Of a stretch of DNA of 64,000 nt, positions 44,580 through 57,900 are shown in pieces. Each line of letters begins with the position of its first letter. Position 1 is the stretch's first letter. The position numbers and the translations under genes were made by a program. Below the pieces are notes generated by a model that did no database searches, was not told the origin of the DNA, and worked only from the letters and a program-made list of their open reading frames with translations. Origin of the DNA: Cyanophora paradoxa (lineage: Eukaryota; Glaucocystophyceae; Cyanophorales; Cyanophoraceae); assembly GCA_004431415.1 (NCBI GenBank), contig QPMI01000470.1:186001-250000 (forward strand), given 5' to 3'.

Positions 44580-47500
44580 CCGGTGCGCCCCCCCGCCGCC
44601 GCTCTCGCCGCCCGCCCGCCCCGCTGACGCGGAGCGCAGCACGGGTCGCCGCTGCGGGTGCCACCCCTCCGTCAGACGCTGCTGGCGCTTAGCCGCTCGA
44701 CGGGGCTCATCGAGGGGGCCCGCACGACCCTCGCCGACGAGCTGGGCAGCCCGCTGGCGCCCCCAGGGGCCGTCCCGACCGAGGGCGAGGCGCCCGGGCG
44801 TACCAGCCCGACCCCCAGCAAGGTGCCTCGCCTCAAGCTGCCCTTCCGTGTGGAGGCGGCCCCGCAGGCGGCCTACTCGCGCTCCACGCGGCGCCTCCGG
44901 AGCCGCCTCAGCTCGCAGCCGGGGTCGGCCGTCCCCTCGGGGCGGGCCGAGCACTACGACGCCGCAGGCGCCGGCTCGGCGCCCCTCTCGCCGCCGCCGC
45001 TGAGCGTCCTGCCCCCCGACTCGGGCGGCGACCCGCGGGATCCGATGCTGTCGCCCCCTCTTCGGGCCGTGGTGGAGGACGAGGGCACGGGCGGCCCTCC
45101 CGGCGGCGGCGGCGCCGGCGGCGGCGGGTTCGGCGCCAGCCTGGGCCAGGGCCTGGGTCTGGGCCTGGGCGTCGGCGGCATGCTGCGGGCCACGGCCGAG
45201 CTGGAGTCGGTGCTCCGGCGCCTCCGCTCGGCCCGGGACGAGCTCTCCGAGCTGGCGGGGAACCTGGGCGAGACGTTCCTGATGGCCGACCTCGGAGGCC
45301 TCGTCTCGCACAAGGTGGGTGGAGAGGGCGGGGGTAAGATTCGGAGTCGCTGACTCTGCTTCTTCCCTTCGCGATCCGCAGCGCGACGCGGAGATCGTGA
45401 ACACGCGGCGGACGCCCCGGTCGGCTCGGCACACGCCGCGCGAGGCCGGGGCGAAGCTGGGCACGGGTACCCCCCGGGACGCGGCCGGCATCGCCAAGCA
45501 CAAGCTGGAGCTCCAGGCGGCGGCGGCCGCCGCCGTCGGGCGCTCGGTGGTCGCGCTGGGCCCTGAAGGCGCTCTCGCCATCCGCGTCAAGGCCGCCGTC
45601 CTCGAGGCGCTCTGGGCCCTCTACGGCCTCGCCGCGCCCCCGGAGCGCCTCGCCGCCCTCCCTTCGTTCGCCAACATGCTCTTCTCGGACCTCGTGTTCA
45701 TCTACCGGTACCGCCCCCACCCCTCCTTCTTTCCACCTGTACCCGCCTGAGGGGGCCCTCCTCCTCCGGCAGGCACGGGCAGCAGCACGGCCTGCAGGCG
45801 CGCGTCGCGGAGCTGGCGTTCCGCCTCCTCTCCGTCACGGCGTGGCGCGCCGAGTGGGCCCAGGCCGGGGACGAGCCGTGGCGCCTCCTCACCGCCCACG
45901 CCTCCTCGGCCCCCGAGCGCGCCGCGGCGCTCCGGTGCCGCCTGGACCCGGTTCCCCTCCGGCTCCGCTCCCGCCTGGAGGCACTCCTCGCGAACGCCCC
46001 CGCGCCGGCCCCGCCGCCCGCGCACGACTCGGCTGTCGTCCTCCGCTGCCTGGGGGACTACCTCCGACTCTGCCGGACACGCTCCTCCGCCCTCCAGGCG
46101 CGCTCCGTAGTACCCCCTTACCCCCGTACCCCCCCGGCCCCGCTCAGACGGGCGGCTCAGATGGCGAGCGTGGCGCTGCCGCCGCTGGTGGCGATCAAGC
46201 ACCGCCTGCTGCTGAGGGGGAAGCTCTCATCCTCGAACGCCCCCGCCCTCGCCCCGATCGCCCACCACATCCTGTGCGCGCGTACCCCTCCCCCGCTCCT
46301 CCCCCACTTCTGACGAGGTGTACCCCCCCAGGGTCGTCTTCGGAGAGCTGGCGCGGCAGTGCCGGCACCGGCACCTTGCCGAGCTCCTCGTCGGCCTCTT
46401 CTGGGAGAGCGAGGACGCCGCCTCGTGGTTCGACACGTACGCCGGGCAGCTCCTCTGCAACCCCCGCATCGCCTCCCGCGTCCTCCTCGCTCCTCTACCC
46501 CCCGACGACCCCGCCGGCCCCGGCCCCGGGCCCGTGCCCGGCCCGGGGCCCGTGCCCGCCCTCTCCCCGCCGGCCGCCTCGCCGTCGCCCGTACCCCCCG
46601 CCCCGCCCCCGCCCGCCGCCGTCTTCGTACCCCTCGAGGAGCTCCGCCTCCGCGTCGCCCTCCACTACCTGGTACCCCCCAACTCTTCCCCCCCCCTCTA
46701 AGCCTTACCCCGCCCGGCAGACGTACGTGGACCTGCTGGAGAGGCTCTACGAGGGGCGGGAGGGCGAGGACGAGGCGCCGGCGCCGGCGCCGCGGGCCCC
46801 GAACGGGCGGCGGCCCTCCCTGGGGGTCGCCGAGCTGCCGGGGCCCCTCCGGCGCAAGCGGCAGCTCCTGCTCCGCCTGGACTTTTTCCTGTCCCCCGAG
46901 GACGGCGTGGCCCCCAAGTTCCTCTACGAGCAGGGTACCCCCCTCATCCCAGGCCCGGGGTACGGCGAGCAGCAGCTGGACGTCCGCTGCGCCCTCCTCC
47001 GCCTCGTCGCCGCCGCCTTCTCCGCGCGGGGCTCCCCGTTCCTCGAGCGCCGCTACACCGACTACTACGTCCGGTACCCCCGTACCCCTCCACCCGCCCC
47101 GACCCCTTCGAGAAAACCCTCCTGACCCGATTCGAACCCGTCCCAGGGTCGTCTTCGTGAACTTCGTGAAGCTGTACAACGCGCAGGTCCCGTACCGCCC
47201 GCGGGACGCGGCCGCCCTCGACCTCTGCCGCGCCCACCTCCAGGCGCGTTATTTAATCGCGTACCCCCCGCCCGGCCGTCCCCTTGCCGGCTTTACCGAG
47301 CGGGCGTACCCCCGGCAGGTCCTCCTCGCGATCGCCCACTCGAAGACGGAGGACGTCACGAACCGATTCTACCAGCTCCGCGTCATGAACTACCTGGTAC
47401 CCCCGCCCCCGCCCGTCCGCGTACCCCGGTCCCGAACGGAAGGCGTACCCCCCAGGTGCGGGAGATCGATCTCGAGTTCGAGATCACGACGATGCGGGAG

Positions 47501-50500
47501 AAGTACGTGCAGGCCCGGCTCAAGGTACTAACCCTTCCTTTCCTGTACCCCTCCTTTCTGAGGGGGGTACCAGGCGGCGCAGGCGGCGCAGACGGGGCGG
47601 GCCGAGCTGCCCCGCGTAGGCTCGAGCAAGCGAGCCGCCGGGAACACGTCGCTCAAGGGAGCGCCGCCCCTCGCGGCCGCCGTGGGCGCGTCGGCCAGCA
47701 TGAAGCAGAGCATGAAGGGCGGCGCGTCGGGCCGCATTGTACCCTCCCTGGTCCTCGGCATCGGGCAGACGCCCCCGCCGGCACCCTACGGCGAACCAGC
47801 GGCGGTCGGGAGCCTCGGGGGACCCTTCGGCCCCGACGCGGGGGGCCGGCCCCGCATACCCCCCCTCCGCCAGACCTCCGTCACCTTCCACATACCCGAC
47901 AAGGCCGTCTCCGACAGCGAGTGCGTACCCCCCTTCCTCCTGGCCGCTCTCCCCCCCCCCTGCCTCATGCTGTACCCCCGCAGGGCCTTGATCCCCCAAT
48001 CCGTCATCCCCAGCAAGCCCCACGCCACCGCCCGCTCGTCCGGTAGCTCTACCTCCCTGCCCAGCTGTACCCCTCGGGGCTGATGTACCCCGTCCAGACG
48101 CGAGCTCCGGACGGGTACCGAGGCTGGACACGTTCAAAGCCGCGGAAGCGCGATCCTCCCACCCGGCCCCCGACTCCCCGACCCGCGAGCGCCGCGTCAT
48201 CGGTACCCCCCGTACCCCTTGTACCCCGCCCTCCTCTCAATCCCCCCTCTCTTAGACCCGGAGCTGGATGGCTCGGCTGCCCTCGACCCGACGGGCAAGG
48301 GCCCCCTCCCCATCCGGGCCCTCGCCGTACCCCCCCTCCTGGTCGCCACGGGCTCCTCGCCCGGCGCGAAGCCGTCCGCCCCCTCCTCCGACCCGTTGTA
48401 CCCCTCCTCCGACTCGCCCCCGGGCCGCCCTTCCACGAAGCTTCCCGTACCCGGGGGCGACGACAACTCTCGGCGCTTCAGCAGCGCTTGGACCGATCCG
48501 GAGGACGAGCCGTCCCCACTCCCCGAGCGGCCCCCAGCCCCCGTCCCGCCCCCGCCCCCGCCCAAGCCCGCCAGCCTCGGCCCTGCCATGCCCAAGCTCA
48601 AGATCGGCGGCCTGGGCCCCTCTGCGATGGGCTTGGGCCTCGGCCCCCCCGTGGACGAGCCGCCGGCAGCCCCACAGACCGAGCCCGCTCCCGCTCCCGC
48701 CCCTCCGCCCGTCCCGGTCGCCCCCGCATCCAATGGCGTCGGCCTCGCCATGCCCAAGCTCAAGATCGGCGGCCTGGGCCCCTCTGCGATGGGGCTCGGC
48801 CTCGGCCCGCCTGTCGACGAGCCGCCCGCTGCGCCCGCGGCGCCGCCGCCGGTTCCGAACGGCGCGCCGAGCGGATCCGCGATGCCCAAGCTCAAGATCG
48901 GCGGCCTGGGACCCTCAGCGATGGGCTTGGGTCTCGGCCCACCCGTCGACGAGCCGCCCGCTGCGCCCGCGGCGCCGCCACCGGTCCCGAACGGCGCGCC
49001 GAGCGGATCCGCGATGCCCAAGCTCAAGATCGGCGGCCTGGGACCCTCTGCGATGGGCTTGGGTCTCGGCCCACCCGTCGACGAGCCGCCCGCTGCGCCC
49101 GCGGCGCCGCCGCCGGTCCCGAACGGCGCGCCGAGCGGACCCGCCATGCCTAAACTCAAGATCGGCGGCCTGGGCCCCTCTGCGATGGGGCTCGGCCTCG
49201 GCCCGCCTGTCGACGAGCCGCCCGCTGCGCCCGCGGCGCCGCCGCCGGTCCCGAACGGCGCGCCGAGCGGATCCGCGATGCCAAAGCTCAAGATCGGCGG
49301 CCTGGGGCCCTCGGCGATGGGCTTGGGCCTTGGGCCACCCGCGGAAGAGTCGGCGGCGGAGGACGAGGCTGCGCCGGAGTCGCCGCGGCCGGCGACGCGC
49401 TCACAGAAAAGCGTCCAGCTCATGCCGAAGCTGAACCTGAGCTGGAAGGCGGGGCGGTCGGACGGGGGTACGGACAGCTCCGCCCTCGACGAGTCCGGCA
49501 CATACTACGACGACTCGTCCGACTACGAGACGGACATGGCGCGTACCCCCCACACACACACCTGAGCTCATCTTAGCTGAGCCCTTCGTTCGCGCGCAGA
49601 CGCCGCGGCCGTCAACGGTGCAGGCGAACAGCCTGAAGCGCATGCCCAAGCTGAACCTCAAGATGGCGGCGGGGGATAGGGGCCCGGCGGCCCCGGAGCC
49701 GACCCTTGCCCCGCCGGGCCCCGATGACCTCGCCTCCTCCGCCCCGCAGTCCTTCGTCTCCATCCCCTCCGGCCCCCTCGCCTTCCCGAACAAGCGCAAC
49801 AGCCTCCCCGCCATGCCCATGCCAGCTCCCGCCTCCGGCTCCGCGCTCGTCGCCGACCCGCCCCCCAAGCGTATGTCCATCCCTTCCATCCCCAAGCTCT
49901 CCCTCGCGGCCGGCGGGGGCGCCGGAGGCCTGCAGGGCATGCCGCCGGCCCCGGACGACCCGGCCGCGCTGGCGGAGGCGGCCGCGGCGGCGGGGACCCA
50001 GCCGACGGCCGGCGGCGCGGGGGGCAACGGCCTCGCGGCCCTCGCAGCCCGCGTCGACCCCGCCAACCCCAAGTTCCAGGTACCCCCCTCCTTGCTCCGC
50101 CTGCCTCGAAGCGGGACGTAACGGTGTACCCCCAGCTCGTGCTGGGGCAGCCCGCGAAGCCCGCGGCGGCGACAACCGCCGCCGCCGCGGCCCTCGCGAG
50201 CAACCCGACGCAGGAGCAGCTCATGACCGAGGCGCGCTCGCAACTCCTCCCGCCCCTTCCATTTTAAACTGACTCCTGTGAGCAGGCGGCGCTGTACGCG
50301 CGGGAGCGGGCGCACCGGCCGCTCTACGCCGACACGGCGCTCCACGTGACCCTCCTCGAGCTCGTCCTCGCCCTCCTCCTCTCCCCCAGCGGCGCCCTCG
50401 AGCGCCTCTACGCCCAGCAGATGCCCCACGCCGAGAAGAAGGCGCGCACCGCCGAACGCTGTACCCCCCCGCACCCCGGCTCGCGCCCTGACGAACGCTC

Positions 50501-53500
50501 AGACGAACGTTCCCTTCCTGCTCCACCTGCACCTGAACCACCCCGCGAACGCCGCCGTCGTACCCCTGCTCGCCGAGTGGGCCTTCTCAGCCAACCGGCG
50601 CGCCCCCCCGCTTCCCTTCCTCCACCCGCCCCCCCTCCCGTTCTTATCCCGTACCCCCGCCGCAGGCACCTTGCGAGGCTGGCGCGGCTGCTCTGCGGGC
50701 GGCTCTTCTGCGGGGAGCTCTACAGGGATCGCGAGCGCGTCGCCGCCGGCGCCTACGGCGTCGTCCACCGCTGCCGGCGCGCCCGTTTCGGCATTCTGTA
50801 ACGCTCAAAGGCTGATAATTCAAGAAACTTAGAATCTTAACTCCTTTCAGCCTGTCTCCTCTGCCTTCCTTTCCTCACGCTCCCTCGCAGGCTGCCGCGG
50901 GAGGTGGGCGCCGGGGTACGGGGCGGGGCGCAGGCCCTCCCCCCCTCCCCCTACGAGGGCGGCGGCCACTCCCTCCCCGAGCAGGACCGCCTCGTCGCCG
51001 TGAAGGTGCCGTACCCCCCGGTTTCTTCCCCCCCTCTACAACCCAACCGACGCGGGGGGGGTACGCAGATCATGGACCTGCCGCTGAGCGTGCACGACCG
51101 CTGCGTGCTCTTCGACGTGTACCACGAGATCCAGGCCCTCGAGGAGCTCCAGGCGTACCCCGCCGCCTGCCGCATGCGCGTACCCCCCTCCCGCTTGCCA
51201 CCCGAACACGTACCCCCCCCTGACCGGCCGCCCCCTGCAGGTACGACTACGGGGTGGACGAGCACGCGTACTACATCGTGATGGAGGCGTACGGCATGTC
51301 GCTGAGGCAGTGGCGCCTGAAGGCCGCTCCGCCGCCGGCGCGCCCAGGCCACGAGGAGGAGGAGGAGGCCGAGGCGCGGGAGCGCGCGGCGGGGGCCCCG
51401 GAGCGGGAGCACGTACCCCGGTTCCTGGTGCCGACGCTCCTGCGGCTCTTCCGGCAGGCCCTCGACTGCTGCCGTACCCTCTCCGCCCGCGGCGTCCTCC
51501 ACTTCGACATCAAGGTACCCCCTCCCCCGTACCCCGCGAACCTGTCTTCGCCGTGGACTCATTCCCCCCCTCCACCCCCCCCCCCTTCGCTCAGGCGGAC
51601 AACTTTCTTCTGCGGCCCGTACCCCGCCCCGGGCCCTCCGAATCCGGGAACCCCCACTACGCTGTCGTCGTCGCCGGTGGGTCCCGCTCCTCTACTCCCC
51701 CCCCTCCCCCCCCCCCCCAACCTCCCCCGCCCCCCGCCAGAAAACTAATTTTTGGAAACCAGACTTTGGGGAGTCGAAGGTGTACCAAATGGAGGAGGAC
51801 GGGCACACGTTCCGGAACAGGGGTACCGAGTTCATCAAGAGCCCCGAGATGCTCACGATCGCGAACGCGTCCCAGCAGGTCCGCTCGCTCGTGTACCCCG
51901 GTCTCTGATAGATTCGGATCGTAGAGCTCGTCTAGCCGCAAACTAGATGCGAGAGATGTCTTCCACGTCGCTTTTTCGTGCATCTGTACCCCCTGAGCCC
52001 GCTTCTGTACCCCCGCAGACGCGTGCGACGTACGACCGGCGGCGGAAGAACGGCGCCGGCGCCGCGTCGGACGTCTGGTCCGTCGGCTGCCTCTTCTACG
52101 AGCTCCTCGCGGTGCCCCTACCCCCCGCGCAATCTTACCCTCCCCCTTCCCCGTCTCATCCTCCCGTACCCCCCCGCAGGGAGAGTTTCTGTTCCACGAT
52201 GACGACTGGATCCGCTTCTTCATCCGGCTGACCACCGTGGACCAGGTGATTGCGCCGCGTCGCGGAAGCGCACCGAGCACCCCTCGGAGCCGTCACTAGA
52301 TGCGACTCCAGCAACCTAGAACTCACTAGTATCTCATCTGGGCTACTCCTCTCCTCTCCCTGGGGAACAAGCCTAGGGAACAAGCGCCGAGCTGAGCGAG
52401 ACGCGCGCGCACAGGTGGACCTCCTGCCGCCGGAGCGGCGGGCGAAGCTGGAGCCGCTGCCGGGGGCCCTCGAGTTCCTCGAGTACGTCCTCGTCCGGGA
52501 CCCCATCCGCAGGCGAGCGAGCGAGCGGCCTTTGCCTTTGCCTTTCGGTCCAGTCGGTCCTTCGCCTTATCTGGGGCGGCATGCGCAGACCGACGATCGA
52601 GGACGTCGCGCGGCGCTTCGACGCGACCGTCGGGAAGCTCGCGGAGCCGGCGGGGCCCCAGGAGGAGGAGGAGGGCGCGGCGGAGGGCGGGGCGGGGCGG
52701 GGAGGGGGGCGGCACCCCCGGCGGGGCCCCCGGCTCGCGTTCCTGTGCGGGCGGGAGGGGCCCCTGGCGGGCGAGGGCGGCGGCGCGATCCGCTCCGCGG
52801 GCGGCGCGGCCCTCACGCGGCGCGCGTCGGCCTCGGCGGTCGCGGTACCCCTCGCGCCGGCGCCGGCGCCGACGCCGACGCCGGCGCCGGAGCCGACGGC
52901 CGCGGACCGCACGGCGGCCGTCTACGCGGCCCGTGTCACGCTCCTCACCGACGAGATCGCAGTCTGCCCTGACGCCCTCGCCGCCGACCCCGCCGTGCGC
53001 CCGTTCCCGTGTCCGCGATTCGATCCGATTTCGACGTACCCCCCCTCTCCAACCCGCAGGCGCTGCTGGAGGCGGACGTCACGCACCTCGTGGACTGCTC
53101 GCCGGCGGGGGCGGGGGCGGGGCGCGCTGGCGCCGGGCCCGAGCCACTCCCTGCGGCGCTCCGCATGGGCTTCGAGCGCTGCCGACCCCTCGTGGAGGCC
53201 GGCGGCGACTTCGGCGCGGCGGTCGAGCGGGTCGCGGCCCTCGCGCGCCACGCGGCGCTCCGCTGCGGGCGCCTCGCGCTGCACAGCGGCCTGGGCGAGC
53301 CGTGCTGGGGCCGGGCGGCCACGCTCGCCGCCTGCGCCCTCGCCCTCCGCGGCCCCTGCACCCTCTACGAGGCCTTCCTCCACGTCCGCCAGCGCCTCCC
53401 GCCCTTCGCCGGCCTCGACCCTCCCTCGCCGCCCAGGCCGTCGCCTGGGCCGAGGCCCGCGCCGCCCCGCCCAGGCCCGGCCCCGGCCCGCCGCCTCCGC

Positions 53501-53976
53501 TGGCCTTCGGCTGCGCCTGCGGGGCGGTTCGCGTGGAGCTGGCTCGCCCCTTCGCCGGCGACGGCGCCGCGAACCCGCGGGCGTGCGCGTGCGACGTGGA
53601 CCGGCCCTCCATCGACTGCCCCTCCCCCGCCTGCGCCGCCCTCCTCGACGAGATCCGCCTCCACTACGGGGCCGCCCCGGACGCCCTCTCCTGGGGGTAC
53701 GCCGCCGCCCCCGACGTCCGCGTCCTCCCGGCACCCCCCGCCGCCCCCGCCCACGAGCCCTTCGACCCGCTGCTCGCGGTGCCCGCCGGCCTGCGGGGCC
53801 GCGCGCAGCGGCGGAAGCCGTGGACGCTCTTCCGCTGCCGCTCCTGCCGCTGCCCGACGCACGCCGTGCCGGGCGCCCCCGCCACGTCCATAGCCGTCGT
53901 CTCCAACCTGGCTCGCCTCCTCGCCCCGGGCCCGGGCCCGGGCCCAGACCCCCACCCGCGCGCGCCGCCCCGGTAG
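43352..53976 (+). CDS. Giant protein kinase with C-terminal pseudophosphatase domain
   Basis: The N-terminal 1,000 or so residues (43.4-47.6 kb) are helical and unassigned: ERKHELIALRTLSETMESWA, LEALWALYGLAAPPERLAAL, FGELARQCRHRHLAELLVGL, VVFVNFVKLYNAQVPYRP. A low-complexity middle (47.6-50.2 kb) holds six MPKLKIGG repeats. The kinase domain (50.7-52.65 kb) has VAAGAYGVVHRC (P-loop), DRLVAVKV, LHFDIKADNFLL (HRD is HFD, catalytic Asp kept), FGESK after an in-phase junction supplying Asp, GTEFIKSPEM, SDVWSVGCLFYELL and VRDPIRRPTIEDV. Next is a dual-specificity-phosphatase-like fold whose active-site loop reads LHSGLGEPCWGRAATLA (53280), Ser in place of the catalytic Cys, so probably inactive. 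A Cys-containing tail (FRCRSCRCPTHAVPG) ends at TAG 53974-53976. Introns are short and often start GTACCCC. Start 43352 is the first in-frame ATG but overlaps the divergent gene. Confidence 0.88.
48588..49345 (+). repeat. Six-copy in-frame 132-bp (44-residue) coding repeat
   Basis: ATG codons of MPKLKIGGLGPSAMGLGLG stand at 48588, 48750, 48882, 49014, 49146 and 49278. The last five are spaced exactly 132 bp. Each core is followed by PPVDEPPAAP and a Pro/Ala spacer. Diverged single cores follow at about 49422 (MPKLNLSWK), 49641 (MPKLNLKMA) and 49888 (IPKLSLAA). The repeats are very similar at DNA level, so the array is recent. Confidence 0.92.
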
Positions 53977-54969
53977 CCTTAGCTTGGCGGCGCCCGGCCC
54001 CGGCCCCGCGCCGCAGTTTTGCAATTGTGCACATGTACAGCCCCCCGGCCCCGCCGGCTAGTTTGTGTACGTATACCAGCCCAGTCAATGCACCAGCTCT
54101 CGATCTAGCGATCATGACCAACAGCCGAGTCACGCTCAGGGTAGGCCTAGGGGCGAGGCTGCAGCAGCTTTTGAAAGCCTAGTAGCTAGCCTAGCAGCCT
54201 GCAGCTGGCAGCTGAATTCAATGATTGCAGTGACTGCGGCAGGGTCCGCAGTGACTCCGCAGTGAGTCCGCACTGACTCCGCAGGGATCGACCGCAGCAG
54301 GGTGCCAGGCACTGCCATGCAGGATGCAGGATGATGCAGCCCGCGGCCCACTGCCACAGCAGGTGGCAGGAGCCCAAACAGCTGCAGACGAAGCCTTCAC
54401 ATGCATATGCATGATCATGATCATGATTGTGTGATCGGCGCTCCGCAGTCGGGGTACAGTCTTGAGTCTGCCAGCCTGTGCCCTGCATGCACGCAAAATA
54501 AAAAATATTCTTTGGGGTACAGACCGTACAGCCGACCGTCCATCACGGTCCTGCCGGCGCCGCGCGGCCCGCGCCGCCGGCGCATCTCCCCATGATCTCC
54601 CGTGAATTCAAATTCCCGTTCGCGTCTCGTACCGTACTACCGTAGTACGCGAATGCTCCGAGGCTCCATCGCCGCCGACCGCGGGCCGCGGGCCGCGGCG
54701 CATCCCGTGCAGAGACGTGCTTAGGGCCTTATATAATTAGGCGCGCGGAGTGACGCCGGAGGTGGCCCGCCGGAGTCCTGCTGCTCCTGCACGCCCCCCG
54801 ACGCGCGCGGCGCCGGAACGCGTACGAGCTCGAGCAACAGCACTGCGCGCAGCACGACTAATGCGCGGCTGCGCGAGATAGCTACAGTAGTTAAGCAGCA
54901 AACTAGCTCAACTTTATGGTCGCACCTTGACGGCGCGCGCGCGGCGCAAATCAGTCCGGCCGGTTTCCC
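53977..54969. other. Intergenic, palindrome- and repeat-rich
   Basis: 54215-54310 has GCAGTGACTCCGCAGTGAG-type short repeats; 54400-54430 is the palindrome GATCATGATCATGATTG in context. No exon supported. The 3' half presumably carries the promoter of the next gene, but I see no defined element. Confidence 0.5.
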
Positions 54970-57900
54970 ATGGCGACGATGTCTCCTGCCATCGATGCCG
55001 CAGCCAGGAAGGCTGCCGCTTCGGAGCCTCTGGAGCCCGAGCTGGTCGCTAGGCGTGCGCTAGAACACATCGACCATCTCGTCGTCGCTTTTGGAGCGGT
55101 CAACATCGAGGACGACGCGTCGGACGCCGAGCGTTCCGGGCCCACGGGCCCGGCCGCGGATCCTCCCGCTGCAGCAGCCGCGGCAGGGCCCGCTCCCGTG
55201 CATGCACAGGCGCCAGCGGTGCAGACGGCAGATTCCGCGCACCCCAAGTTCGTGCAGCTGCCGACGCCGCTCACAACCACCGTGCGCCTCGCGATCGAGC
55301 TCCCCCCCGCCCCTCCCCGCCGCGCGCCGCGCGCCTCTGAGACGTGCGCGCGCAGCCGCCGCCCTACTGGGCGTCGGAGGAGGAGCTGGCGGCGCTCGCC
55401 TCCGCCGCAGAGGCCGCGGGGGCGCCGGAGGCGCTCGCCGCGGAGGAGGGGCGGGAGCGGCTCGCGCGGCTCCTCGCCGACCCGCGCATCCTCGCGACTC
55501 CGCTCTTCGGCACCTTCTGCGGGCGGCAGCGCCTGCACGCCATCTTTGCAGGCCTGCGCGCCTTCTCCCGCGACGCGTCGGGCACGCGCCTCGTCTGGGC
55601 GATCGTCCGCTCGCTCCTGGAGGCGCTGCTGCAGCCGCCGCCGGCCGCGGACGAGGGCCCCTCGCCCTTCCGCGAGGCTGACGTCGGCCGCCTGATCGAC
55701 CTCGCCACCGCTTTCGTCGAGGCGCGCCCGCCCGCCCGCCCGCCCGCCCGCCCGCCCGCCGCGCTTCGGGCGGCCGCCCCCGACTCGGCGACGCCGCCGC
55801 GCATGCGCAGACGTGCACGTCGTGGAGCTCGCGGATCGACTGGGACCTCTTCCTCCTCCAGCCGCCCCTCGCGGACCGCCTCGCCCTCTGCGCCGCGGAC
55901 CTCGCCCTGCCCTTTGCCGACCGCCCGGGCCCCATCCACGCCCGCGCCCTCATGCTCCGCGCCAACATCCACCGCGTCGTGCGCCGCCCACCGCTCCGGC
56001 CGCGGCCCGCCCGCTGTTCGGCCGCCAACTGCCGTCGGCCGCGTCGCAGTTCGACCGGGCCGGCCCTGCCATCGAACTCTACTACGAGGCCCGCCCCCCC
56101 GCCAGCCCGCCCGCCGCCGCCGCCGCCGCCAATGCCGTCGGCGCAGGCGTGGTCCGACCTGCGGCGCAAGGCGCTGACTCCGAGCGACGAGGAGGCGAAT
56201 ATTATTCGCCGCCTCGCCATGCTCCTCTGTCCGCCGCCCCGCCCCGCCCCGCCCCGCCTTGCCTCGCCTCGCCCCGCCTGACGCCCGCGCTCGCCAGACG
56301 AGACCCAGCAGCTGCGGACCGCCCATTACGGTAAGCACCTCGACAGACCGCGCCCGCGGCGATCGACGCGGCCGCTGACGCGCGCGGCCGGCAGTGAGCG
56401 GCTCGGCCTACCTGCCGCCGGGCGCGACTGGCGAGGAGCGGATGGTCGAGGAGTACCACCTAGCCTACCTCAACGGTCCGCGCGATCCTGCCCGCACGCG
56501 CAGGAGCCGCGCCCCTCACGCCGCGCGCGCAGTGGTTTCGCTGCGCTGGCGCAACGAGTTCGCACTCGCTGAGCGGTACGGGCGGCGCTGCCTCGAGATC
56601 GCGGAGAAGCTGGGGCCCCCCTCCTCGCAGTGCGCCCGCGCGTCCGCCCGCGCGGCTCCGCCGCTCGCCCGCCCCGCCTAAGCCTACGACGCCCCCGGCA
56701 GCGTGCTGCGCATACGAGTCCTGATGGACCTCATTACGATCTCCAACCACCGCCGTGCGCCCGCCCCGCCCGCCTCGGCCCGCCTCCGCCTCCGCCCCCG
56801 CCCCCGCGCCGCACCCCGCGAGCCCCGCCGCAGTCCAGCCGCGCGGCATCTGGGGGTACGGGCGCATGGCCAGCGAAGACTGCATGGCTCTGCACGTGCG
56901 GCCGTACCCTCCCCTCCCCCATCCCCCCCCCCCCCCCCCCCCCATCCCCTCCCCCTTCCTTGGCCTCGTCGCCGCCCTCACCGCTCACCGCCCTCGTCGC
57001 CTCGGCCCAGGACCCCTCCGCAGCCGAGCTCGACATGCTCTCCTGCCTCCGCACCGTCCGGCGCTACGTGCGCCGCCCGGCCCCGCCCCCGGCCCGCCCC
57101 GCCCGCCCCGCCCCGCCCTGCCCCCTGAGAGCTTAGAGAGCCGCGGCTTATAATTAGAGAAGGGCTTAGATTCGAAGCCCCGCACCCGCCCCCGCCCCGC
57201 CCCCGCCCCCGCCCCGCCCCCGCCCCCGCCCGGCCCCGCCGAACGACGCCAACACGGATGTGCCGGGCCGCCCGCTGACAAACATAAAGAAAGCATGTAT
57301 ACAAACATAAATAAGCATGTTCTCAAACATAAGCTTGCTCATAAAGAAGCTAACTCGCTCGCTCGCTCGCGACAGCTCCCCATCGAAGCGTTCATCGGAG
57401 CCTGCAAGCTGGGCGCCTTCACGTTCAAGGCACGTGCCCCACCCCCCACCCCTCCCCCCGCTCCAAAGACGCTCCGGCTCTTTTGAGAGCTTAGATAAAT
57501 CATGATTAATTAGCTTATCATGATGAGCTATATATAGCTGATCGTGATTGATTTCGCCCCACAGCGCGTGACGGCGGCGCTGGTGAAGGACGTCCCTATG
57601 GTGGCCCACGCCCTCTACCAGCTGGGGGACGGCCAGCTCGCAGCGGGGGACGGCCCCGCCGCCGCCCGCAGCTTCGCCGCGAGCCTGGCCGCCCTGGAGC
57701 CCTTCGCATGGACGTTTCCCCCCGACCACCCGCGCCGGGCCCGCATCGAGTGGGTCCTCTCGGAGCTCCGCGCCGGCCGCCTCCCGCGGGCCGCCTTCCC
57801 CCCGCCCGAGCAGGACACGACCTCCCTCAACTCGCCCCCCCTGCCGGCGGCCATGGAGTACCCCCCCGCCGCCTCCTCCTCCCACTCCAACCGCAGCTTC

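Noticed and set aside
44310-48200. Long antisense open frames across the kinase gene
   Set aside because: They mirror GC-rich sense exons, are Arg/Gly/Pro-rich and carry no family motif; the sense frames have consistent splice phases.
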